Part shown: positions 1-5,525 of the stretch, piece after piece
Layout of the letters: each line of letters starts with the position of its first letter
How positions within the stretch are numbered: the stretch's first letter is position 1
NCBI GenBank assembly: GCA_018899795.1
Contig: JAHIHJ010000344.1
Span: 1 to 10,618, forward strand
DNA length: 10,618 nt
Direction of reading: 5' to 3'
Source: Methanobacteriota archaeon
GTDB taxonomy: Archaea; Halobacteriota; Methanosarcinia; Methanosarcinales; Methanoperedenaceae
The notes under the pieces: generated by a model
What the model saw: the letters and a program-made list of their open reading frames with translations, nothing else
Told to the model about the DNA's origin: nothing
Databases searched by the model: none
Position numbers and translations under genes: made by a program

Positions 1-255
1 CCCTCAAGAATAGATGTGAAGAACAAACTCGCTGCAATGGCAAATTCCAAACCTGAGCTGATCGTCATTGAGCATCTTGACACAGCCTTCGGGAAGACGG
101 AGCTTACGGGAACTGTGAGCATATACGAGAGTGAGGAGCGGTTAAAGCAGCTGACTCACCAGCACCTTATGGCACGGGGCGTACCCGTACCTAAAGAAGG
201 AGAAGCTCCTGCACCAGCCGCATCGGAAGCAGCAAAAGAACCTGAAAAGAAGTGA
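1..255 (+). CDS. rps24e: Small ribosomal subunit protein eS24 (S24e), 5' end cut off by window edge
   Basis: Component of the archaeal/eukaryotic 30S subunit. The frame is open from base 1 (reading P-S-R-I-D before the GTG at 16), and those residues match the family pattern 'PSR..V...LA', so the GTG at 16 is an internal valine and the gene begins before the window. Visible family hallmarks are the central '[11 protein letters not shown]' stretch and 'IYESEE' soon after it, which are the most conserved parts of S24e. The last 23 or so residues are a low-complexity Pro/Ala/Glu/Lys tail, a variable extension in this family. It ends with TGA at 253-255, which lies inside the ribosome binding site of rps27ae 5 bp downstream, so the two are one translationally coupled operon. 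Identification is by recognised sequence pattern, with high confidence. Confidence 0.93.
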   Translation, partial: PSRIDVKNKLAAMANSKPELIVIEHLDTAFGKTELTGTVSIYESEERLKQLTHQHLMARGVPVPKEGEAPAPAASEAAKEPEKK

Positions 256-257
256 TC
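252..257 (+). promoter_or_regulatory. Ribosome binding site of rps27ae, containing the rps24e stop codon
   Basis: GTGATC matches the archaeal Shine-Dalgarno consensus (GGTGATC) and sits 3 bases before the ATG at 261. Its inner TGA is the stop codon of rps24e. This supports ATG 261 as the start and implies coupled translation. Confidence 0.6.
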
Positions 258-260
258 CTG

Positions 261-410
261 ATGGCAGTAAATGAATTTTACGAAGTTAGCGGGGATAAAG
301 CTAAGAAGATAAGGCAGTCGTGTCCACGCTGCGGTCCGGGAGTGTTTCTCGGAGAGCACAAGAACCGCCTTTCATGCGGAAAGTGTGGATATACCGAATT
401 TAAGAAATAA
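261..410 (+). CDS. rps27ae: Small ribosomal subunit protein eS31 (S27ae), zinc-ribbon protein
   Basis: A 49-residue protein, normal for archaeal S27ae, which lacks the ubiquitin fused to its eukaryotic counterpart. It is a 30S subunit component. The zinc ribbon is complete: Cys21-x2-Cys24 in 'CPRCGPG' and Cys39-x2-Cys42 in 'CGKCGY', followed by the short basic end 'TEFKK'. The start ATG is 5 bp after rps24e with a GTGATC ribosome binding site, and the rps24e-rps27ae order is standard in archaea. In many euryarchaea the next gene is kae1; here a degraded toxin-antitoxin locus begins 21 bp after the TAA stop instead. Confidence 0.96.
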   Translation: MAVNEFYEVSGDKAKKIRQSCPRCGPGVFLGEHKNRLSCGKCGYTEFKK

Positions 411-431
411 AAATTTGAAGCGGAAACTGAT

Positions 432-686
432 ATGGATGTCACATCAAAAGCAATTGAGACAACAGGAACTATAGACGCCAATCATAGGCTTCTTTTAGAT
501 GAAACGTTGCCTGTAGCAGGCCCTGCAAAGGTTCGCGTCATCATCCTGTTCCCTGAAGATACAGATAATGATGAAAAGGAGTGGTTATATGCAGCATCCA
601 CCAATCCTGCTTTTGATTTCTTGAACGAACCTGAAGAGGATATTTATACAATTGCGGATGGAAGACCATTCCATGATGACAGGTAA
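432..686 (+). CDS. Probable antitoxin partner of a MazF/PemK-type toxin
   Basis: An intact 84-residue acidic protein. The N-terminal half ('GTIDANHRLLLDE', residues 13-25, then 'AGPAKVRVIILFPED') resembles a small beta-rich domain seen in antitoxin-like proteins. The C-terminal half ('EWLYAASTNPAFDFLNEP', then 'DIYTIADGRPFHDD') is acidic and flexible-looking, as expected of the toxin-binding tail of a type II antitoxin. I recall similar proteins in archaea and cyanobacteria encoded directly before PemK/MazF toxins. The context agrees: its last 14 bases overlap the start of the broken mazF-like gene, the coupled layout normal for such pairs. If the toxin is dead, this is an orphan antitoxin that may persist as a regulator or may protect against related toxins elsewhere. 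DNA binding is not demonstrable here, because no AbrB or RHH motif is clear. Confidence 0.68.
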   Translation: MDVTSKAIETTGTIDANHRLLLDETLPVAGPAKVRVIILFPEDTDNDEKEWLYAASTNPAFDFLNEPEEDIYTIADGRPFHDDR

Positions 687-943
687 AATCGTTCTTGTCC
701 CTTTTCCATTTTGCGTTTATTACAAGTAAAATAGCAACCGATTTACTGGAAACCGATATTGTATTGGATTCCTGCCGCGCGGGTTTCAATACAACTGGTT
801 TGTGCGTATCCTCCACACTGCGATTACATCGGCTTATGACAGTTACGACTTCAATTATTAAGCGCGAATTAGGGGAATTAACACCTGAAATGAAGGTTGA
901 AGTGGTTGAAAAATTACGTAAATTGTTTGGTATGAAGAGTTAG
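673..943 (+). pseudogene. MazF/PemK-family mRNA interferase toxin, broken by internal deletion and frameshift
   Basis: Two parts of one toxin gene lie in different frames. From ATG 673 (or 676) the frame reads 'MMTGKIVLVPFPF', the canonical N-terminus of the family, and then hits TAA at 727. From about base 710 another frame reads 'FAFITSKIATDLLETDI', then 'GFNTTGLCVSSTLRLHRL', then 'LGELTPEM', then 'VEKLRKLFG', matching the middle and C-terminal parts. Roughly 25 codons that should sit between 'PFPF' and 'FAFITS' are missing. They include the conserved 'RPA' region whose arginine takes part in RNA cleavage. The catalytic 'ITS' motif survives. The junction falls near 709-712 in a T-rich stretch. 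The terminal stop is TAG at 941. The broken gene overlaps the antitoxin by 14 bases. Function is almost certainly lost. The size of the deletion is an estimate from remembered family members. Confidence 0.82.
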
Positions 944-1012
944 TTCCATAATATCAACATCTGAAAGAACATCTAAAGTTTCTCTCATCGATTCGTACTC
1001 AACACGTGTGGA
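944..1012 (-). pseudogene. Short relic resembling a Phd/YefM-type antitoxin
   Basis: On the reverse strand, bases 1012 to 944 translate without interruption to a 23-residue stretch containing 'RVEYESMRETLDVLSDVDIM'. This resembles the middle of Phd/YefM antitoxins, where a conserved segment of the type '(V/I)..(D/E)YE.L.ETL.(V/I)LSD...M' occurs. There is no start codon or DNA-binding N-terminus: the frame upstream runs into antisense of the tldD 3' end, and downstream into antisense of mazF. It therefore looks like a fragment left by rearrangement, squeezed between mazF and tldD. The match is from memory and short, so confidence is limited. Confidence 0.38.
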
Positions 1013-1014
1013 TC

Positions 1015-2340
1015 TCACCCGCTTCCACCCACCAACGCACTTCTCACCATCACATGCGGCGCCCCGTCGCTCACAGGCACAAGCTGTCCTGCCTTGCCGC
1101 ACCTGCCTGAGTTGAGTTTCAGGTCGTTCCCTACCATGGCAACGCTGTTGAGTATCTCAAGAGTATTCCCTGATAATGACACATCCCGAAGCGGCGTTGA
1201 GAGTTCCCCGTTCTTCACGATAAACCCGCGCTCTGCATTGAACTGGAAAACCCCTTCGCCAGGGTTCACCTGACCTCCGCGCGAGCCTATGAGGTATACC
1301 CCGTCTTTTATTTCTTCAAGCATCTCCTCGAACTTCGCCCCATCAGGCGCTATGAAAGTATTGCTCATCCTGATAACAGGTCTGGAGTAACCCTGCGCCC
1401 TGGCATTCCTGCTTGTGCCGCCCAGTTTGCCTGCACTCTCGCGCGAGTGGAGGAAGGACTTGAGCACGCCATCCTGTATAAGAACGGTCTTTTTTGACTG
1501 CGCACCCTCATCATCGTATGGATAATATCCGAATTCATGGAGCGAAGGGTCGTCATACACTGTAATACATGGCGCCGCTATCTGCTCGCCTATCTTTCCC
1601 TCAAGAATGGAATTTCCCTCGATCACATGGTCTGCCTCGACAGCATGACCCACGGCTTCATGAATAAAAACACCAGCCAGTTCAGGGTCGAGTATCAAAG
1701 GGTACGTGCCTGCTTTTGGCGTCTTTGCAGAAAGCAGTTCGACCGCTGTAGTTCCCGCTTTCCTGGCAAGCTCAAATGCATCATGTTTCTTAAATATCTC
1801 AAAACCCATTATCTCGAACCTGCTTTCCCTTCCGATCTGGTAGTTCCCGCCGGACTGGGCGATCGCGCTTACGGCAAAACCTATCCTGTTCAGGGTATAT
1901 TCGCAGTCCAGACCTTCAGAACTTGAATAGCCCACTGTCACGTGCGACTCGGAATACACAGCATTCGTGCTCGAAATCCCGTCAACCCGGGCGCTTTTTT
2001 CGATCTCTGCAAGTAATTTCACCTTATCTTCAATAGGAACATCATCCGGGGATTCCTTCATCACAGGAAGATCATGCAAACTCGGCTTATCCACTGGCGC
2101 AAGCGCAATATTCTCGCGTGAGAACCTGTTTTTTGCAGCTTTTGCAAGCGTTCTGGCAGAGATAAGAGCCTGGTCAAGAGAATCCGAATCATCCACAGAA
2201 ACGAATCCCCACGAGCCTCCGTCAAGAGCGCGCACAGCCGCGCCGCTTGAGAAATTATTCGAGATCTCGCGTATATCGCCATTGTCAAGCAAGATCGATG
2301 TGCTGGAACTCCGTATAGTACGGATATCGTAAAAATCCAT
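1015..2340 (-). CDS. tldD: TldD-family metalloprotease (peptidase U62)
   Basis: A cytosolic 441-residue protein of the TldD/PmbA family, which in bacteria forms a TldD-TldE heterodimer that degrades unfolded peptides, including processing of microcin B17 and the CcdA antitoxin. The zinc-binding HExxxH is present as 'HEAVGH' (His227, Glu228, His232), and the Cys near the C-terminus expected as the third ligand is visible in 'SGRCGKAGQ' (Cys414). Other family landmarks are 'YDDEGAQSKKTVLIQDG' (275-291), 'GYSRPVIRMSNTFI' (317-330), 'GSRGGQVNPGEGVFQF' (352-367) and the terminal 'ALVGGSG'. The motifs place it as the catalytic TldD subunit, not TldE. The start ATG follows a GTGATC ribosome binding site that contains the lonB stop. 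It forms an operon with lonB, 7 bp upstream. No tldE is present in the window; downstream lies only toxin-antitoxin debris. Confidence 0.93.
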   Translation of the reverse strand: MDFYDIRTIRSSSTSILLDNGDIREISNNFSSGAAVRALDGGSWGFVSVDDSDSLDQALISARTLAKAAKNRFSRENIALAPVDKPSLHDLPVMKESPDDVPIEDKVKLLAEIEKSARVDGISSTNAVYSESHVTVGYSSSEGLDCEYTLNRIGFAVSAIAQSGGNYQIGRESRFEIMGFEIFKKHDAFELARKAGTTAVELLSAKTPKAGTYPLILDPELAGVFIHEAVGHAVEADHVIEGNSILEGKIGEQIAAPCITVYDDPSLHEFGYYPYDDEGAQSKKTVLIQDGVLKSFLHSRESAGKLGGTSRNARAQGYSRPVIRMSNTFIAPDGAKFEEMLEEIKDGVYLIGSRGGQVNPGEGVFQFNAERGFIVKNGELSTPLRDVSLSGNTLEILNSVAMVGNDLKLNSGRCGKAGQLVPVSDGAPHVMVRSALVGGSG

Positions 2341-2345
2341 ACAGG

Positions 2346-2351
2346 GATCAC
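2346..2351 (-). promoter_or_regulatory. Ribosome binding site of tldD, containing the lonB stop codon
   Basis: On the reverse strand GTGATC lies 5 bases before the tldD ATG. Its TGA is the stop of lonB, so the end of lonB translation delivers ribosomes to tldD. This supports the chosen start at 2340. Confidence 0.6.
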
Positions 2352-4261
2352 AGCACCGTAACTGGTTTTGGTTCAGGCAGGACTATATTGAATTTCGTCC
2401 TTAATGCAAGCTTTTTGATTGTGGCGATAAAACCTTCTTTTTCTCTTCCCACAAGGCTGTGTTCCAGAACCTCCTCAATATTTGACACCGGGATTATTTT
2501 GATGAGATCCTTATATTCATCCTCAATGAGGACGTCGCCAAGATTCGATCTTGGAATTATGACCGTCTTTATGCCTGCCAGCGCCGCAGCTTCTATCTTG
2601 TACGTGACGCCGCCCACTGGCAGTACATCGCCCCGGACTGACAATGACCCTGTCATAGCGACGCTCTGGTCCACCGGTATGCCCTGAATCGCGGAGAGGA
2701 CTGCCGTTGCAATTGAAATGCTTGCGGAATCGCCTTCCACCCCTTCATATGTGCCTATGAATTGAATGTGGATGTCCATGCCGGATATGTCTTTGCCTGT
2801 TGACTTTTTAATAAGCGCTGCGACATTCTGCACCGCTTCTCTTGCTATGTTCTTGAGCATACCCGTTGCTATGATATGCCCCTCTTCCTTTGACTGCGTG
2901 GGTGTGACCTCAGCCATGATCGGAAGCACTATGCCTGAATCCTCGCCCATCACAGCAAGACCGTTGACCCTGCCGATCTGGGCGCCTTCCTGTACGAAGA
3001 GCTTGTAATCCTTCCTTCTCTCAAGGTACTGGTGCGCAAGCTGCTGTTCGACCGAACGCGCAATGCTCTTAGCCTTCAATACATGAGTTGCAGTCGTAAG
3101 CTCTGCCTTATCACCGTGGGCAATATCCCCTGCCACGCGCACAAGCCCTCCCAGGTCGCGAAGCTTTAGGGTCAGATGCCCTTTCCTGCCAGCCCTGCGC
3201 CTTGCCTCGCGTATGATCTCCTCAACTGCACCGCGGTCAAAATGGGGTATCTTACCGTCCCTCACGACTTCCTGGGCAACAAAACGAACCAGTTTCTGCC
3301 TGTTATCGGGGTTATCTTCAATGGTATCGCTCATATATACCTCATAGCCGTACCCTTTTATTCTGGAGCGAAGCGCAGGATGCATTCCTTTGAGGGCATC
3401 AAGGTTCCCTGCTGCTATCATAATGAAATCGCACGGAACCGGGTCAGTCTTTACCATCGCCCCGCTTGAGCGCTCGGACTGTCCTGTGATGGCGAATTCT
3501 TTCTCCTGAAGCGCTGTGAGCAGGTTCTGCTGAGATTCGATACGCAGCGTATTTATTTCGTCTATGAACAGAACGCCCTTGTGCGCCTTATGGATGGCTC
3601 CGCTCTCCACACGGTCGTGAGCAGGCGTCTCAAGCCCGCCAGACTGGAACGGGTCGTGCCGTACATCGCCCAGAAGAGCGCCTGCATGGGATCCAGTGGC
3701 ATCGATATAAGGCGCAATCTCTTTTCCGACATTGGAAACAAGGAGCTTGGGGATAAAGGCAGTCTCTTTCGGCATGAACTGGCGCATCATTATGGCTATC
3801 AATACCGCTGCTATGATACCGAGGAGGAACATCCCCATGATATATGAATATGCCACGATACCAAACACAAGAAGCATAACGAACATGTTCCTTGCCTGTG
3901 TTCTCTTCTGCGCCTCCATCTTATGCGCATCGCTTATCTCCTTGCCTTTTCCGGCAGGAACGATGCGTATCTTGGGATTATTCGAATCTTCAGGGTTATG
4001 GTATATAAGTACGTCCTGCAGCTCTTCCTTCGGGAGCAGTTCAGCCATCGCTTTTGCAAGCATGGATTTGCCCGTACCCGGTATCCCGAGCATCATCACA
4101 TGTCTTCGCTGGTTCGCCGCCTTTTTGACGACCTCTACCGCATGCTCCTGACCTATGACCTGTTCTATTAACTTCTTAGGTACCTCGATATCTTTGGTTG
4201 AAGTGATCTCTAACCCGCCAAGAATATCCTGGTTATTTGCATCGTTTTGAGTATTTTCCAT
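2348..4261 (-). CDS. lonB: Archaeal Lon protease LonB, membrane-anchored ATP-dependent serine protease
   Basis: A 637-residue membrane-bound AAA+ protease that degrades unfolded and regulatory proteins at the cytoplasmic face. The N-terminal AAA+ domain has Walker A 'GIPGTGKS' (59-66). As is typical of LonB, two hydrophobic helices are inserted in the ATPase domain (about 126-160, containing 'VMLLVFGIVAYSYIM' and 'FLLGIIAAVLIAIMM'). Walker B 'GVLFIDEIN' (229-237) and the 'NLDALKGMHPALRSR' region (286-300) with its arginine fingers follow. The C-terminal S16 protease domain has the Ser-Lys dyad: Ser512 in 'EGDSASIS' and Lys555 in 'GGVTYKIEA'. Length and domain order are normal for the family and nothing is missing. 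It is divergent from the S2P gene and is the first gene of a lonB-tldD operon. A TATA-like box centred about 25 bp before the ATG suggests a leaderless or nearly leaderless transcript. Confidence 0.97.
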   Translation of the reverse strand: MENTQNDANNQDILGGLEITSTKDIEVPKKLIEQVIGQEHAVEVVKKAANQRRHVMMLGIPGTGKSMLAKAMAELLPKEELQDVLIYHNPEDSNNPKIRIVPAGKGKEISDAHKMEAQKRTQARNMFVMLLVFGIVAYSYIMGMFLLGIIAAVLIAIMMRQFMPKETAFIPKLLVSNVGKEIAPYIDATGSHAGALLGDVRHDPFQSGGLETPAHDRVESGAIHKAHKGVLFIDEINTLRIESQQNLLTALQEKEFAITGQSERSSGAMVKTDPVPCDFIMIAAGNLDALKGMHPALRSRIKGYGYEVYMSDTIEDNPDNRQKLVRFVAQEVVRDGKIPHFDRGAVEEIIREARRRAGRKGHLTLKLRDLGGLVRVAGDIAHGDKAELTTATHVLKAKSIARSVEQQLAHQYLERRKDYKLFVQEGAQIGRVNGLAVMGEDSGIVLPIMAEVTPTQSKEEGHIIATGMLKNIAREAVQNVAALIKKSTGKDISGMDIHIQFIGTYEGVEGDSASISIATAVLSAIQGIPVDQSVAMTGSLSVRGDVLPVGGVTYKIEAAALAGIKTVIIPRSNLGDVLIEDEYKDLIKIIPVSNIEEVLEHSLVGREKEGFIATIKKLALRTKFNIVLPEPKPVTVL

Positions 4262-4280
4262 ATTTTCTCAACTTATTAAA

Positions 4281-4291
4281 AGGTATATTTT
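4281..4291 (-). promoter_or_regulatory. Candidate TATA box of lonB
   Basis: On the reverse strand the sequence TAAAATATACC is centred about 25 bp upstream of the lonB ATG (4261). The usual archaeal spacing of 24-27 bp to the start of transcription would put the transcript start at or within 2 bases of the A of the ATG, i.e. a leaderless mRNA. No convincing Shine-Dalgarno precedes this ATG, which fits. The call rests on spacing and AT-rich sequence only. Confidence 0.45.
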
Positions 4292-4312
4292 ATTACTCAG
4301 TTATAGCATTAT

Positions 4313-4351
4313 CGCATTTTTGAATTGAATTCATATATTAATCAAAATGCG
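4313..4351. promoter_or_regulatory. Inverted repeat in the lonB/S2P divergent promoter region, possible operator
   Basis: CGCATTTT (4313-4320) and AAAATGCG (4344-4351) form a perfect 8-bp inverted repeat 23 bp apart. Nearly at its centre is an 8-bp palindrome TGAATTCA (4326-4333). The element sits between the two divergent genes, upstream of the lonB TATA-like box. It could bind a dimeric regulator acting on both operons, but AT-rich DNA yields such symmetry by chance fairly easily. The rest of the 4262-4432 gap shows only AT-rich sequence and TATA-like words. Confidence 0.28.
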
Positions 4352-4405
4352 CTCTTATAATCTTTTCGCCATAAAGTCTATACGATTTAACCTTTATTTA
4401 CAAGG

Positions 4406-4417
4406 ATATTTAAATAA
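4406..4417 (+). promoter_or_regulatory. TATA-like motif before the S2P gene, position awkward
   Basis: ATATTTAAATAA is the best TATA-like word on this strand in the gap and nearly repeats the one before hdrC. Its centre is only about 21 bp before ATG 4433, which would place the transcript start just inside the gene. Either it is not the working box (TTATAA at 4355-4360 is an alternative, giving a leader of about 50 nt), or translation begins later, at ATG 4463. Confidence 0.25.
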
Positions 4418-4432
4418 CCTGTGGAGAAAATG

Positions 4433-5524
4433 ATGAAAACTTCAATACAGATAGGGAAAATAATGGGTATTCCGATCAGGCTGCACATTACATTTCTTCT
4501 TATATTGCCAGTATTTGGATGGATGTTTGCCGGTAACGAGCCGGAATTTGGCGGTTTCAATGATGTGGAACCTCAACTGCTTAAATATTCTCTGGGAATG
4601 GCGGCATCTATCCTTCTTTTTGCATGCGTACTATTGCATGAACTTGGTCACTCTTATGTTGCCATTAAGCATGGAAGCAAAATCAATAGCATAACTCTTT
4701 TCCTGTTTGGGGGTGTATCCTCCATGGAAGATATCCCAAGAGAGCCAAAGACCGAGTTAAAAATGGCAGTTGCAGGTCCGGCAGTCAGTCTTTTTATCGG
4801 TTCTGTACTATTAATAATCTATGAGATCATCAAACAGGAGTTGTTGTTTCCAGACAACTCCTACTTGCGGCTTGTCTGGCTGATCGGATATATCAATATT
4901 GTGCTGGGCATATTCAACCTTTTACCTATATTTCCCATGGATGGCGGCAGGGTTCTCAGGGCATGGCTTGCAGGCAGGATGTCGTACATCAAAGCCACAC
5001 GGGCTGCAGCAGGCATCGGGAAGATGTTAGCCATAGTCATGGGCATTTTCGGGGTTTTTTCCGGCTTCATCTGGCTTACGCTCATCGCATTCTTTATATA
5101 CATCGGCGCCTCAGAAGAAGAGAAATCCACTGAGGTAAGTGTCATACTCGAAGGTGTGAAGGTTAAAGACATAATGTCAAAAGAAGTTCAAACTGTAAAT
5201 CCCGAAACCACTGTTGAAGAACTCGTGGATATGATGTTCAAATACAAACATATGGGCTACCCGGTCATGGATGGCTCTAATTTGAAAGGCATAGTAACAT
5301 TTACTGACGTTCAGAAGATCCCCAAAGAAGATAGAAAAAATGTTTTTGTTTCACAGATAATGACTAAAGACCTGATAACTGCCAGAGAAGATGATGAAGC
5401 AATAATGATCTTAAAACTCCTGACAAAAAACAGTGTCGGGCGGATATTAGTAAAAAATGATGAAAAAATGATAGGCATCGTATCGCGAACAGACGTTTTG
5501 CGGGCTGTGCAATTACTGGAATAA
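4433..5524 (+). CDS. M50B site-2 protease with two CBS domains (SpoIVFB-like intramembrane metalloprotease)
   Basis: A polytopic intramembrane zinc protease that would cleave transmembrane segments of substrate proteins. Numbering is from ATG 4433 (363 residues). Several hydrophobic helices span residues 15-226. The zinc motif is 'HELGH' (69-73) within a membrane helix, and the partner aspartate is in 'NLLPIFPMDGGR' (Asp170). The C-terminal part (about 244-363) holds two CBS domains, each opening with an 'IM(S/T)K' motif ('VKDIMSKEV', 'VSQIMTKDL'). In this family they bind adenine nucleotides and couple cleavage to energy state. In-frame starts exist at GTG 4421 and ATG 4430; 4433 is preferred because GGAG (4423-4426) lies 6 bases upstream. 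The last codon is 1 bp from traB, so the two are cotranscribed. The natural substrate is unknown; see the nearby BofA-family gene. Confidence 0.93.
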   Translation: MKTSIQIGKIMGIPIRLHITFLLILPVFGWMFAGNEPEFGGFNDVEPQLLKYSLGMAASILLFACVLLHELGHSYVAIKHGSKINSITLFLFGGVSSMEDIPREPKTELKMAVAGPAVSLFIGSVLLIIYEIIKQELLFPDNSYLRLVWLIGYINIVLGIFNLLPIFPMDGGRVLRAWLAGRMSYIKATRAAAGIGKMLAIVMGIFGVFSGFIWLTLIAFFIYIGASEEEKSTEVSVILEGVKVKDIMSKEVQTVNPETTVEELVDMMFKYKHMGYPVMDGSNLKGIVTFTDVQKIPKEDRKNVFVSQIMTKDLITAREDDEAIMILKLLTKNSVGRILVKNDEKMIGIVSRTDVLRAVQLLE

Positions 5525-5525
5525 T

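Noticed and set aside
16..255. GTG 16 as the start of rps24e
   Set aside because: The codons before it (P-S-R-I-D) already match the S24e pattern, so the gene starts before the window.
695..943. A separate 82-residue gene starting at TTG 695
   Set aside because: Its body matches the middle and end of MazF/PemK toxins while the proper N-terminus sits in another frame just upstream. It is the back half of a broken toxin gene, not an independent gene.
914..1102. A real 62-residue reverse-strand gene covering the Phd-like stretch
   Set aside because: Both ends are antisense to tldD's 3' end and mazF. Only the central 23 residues resemble a protein family, so a relic is more likely than a gene.
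1967..2332. Open frame antisense to tldD
   Set aside because: It is a shadow of tldD codons with low-complexity Ser-rich translation and no family features. The similar forward frames at 1537-1926 and 3732-4151 are rejected for the same reason.
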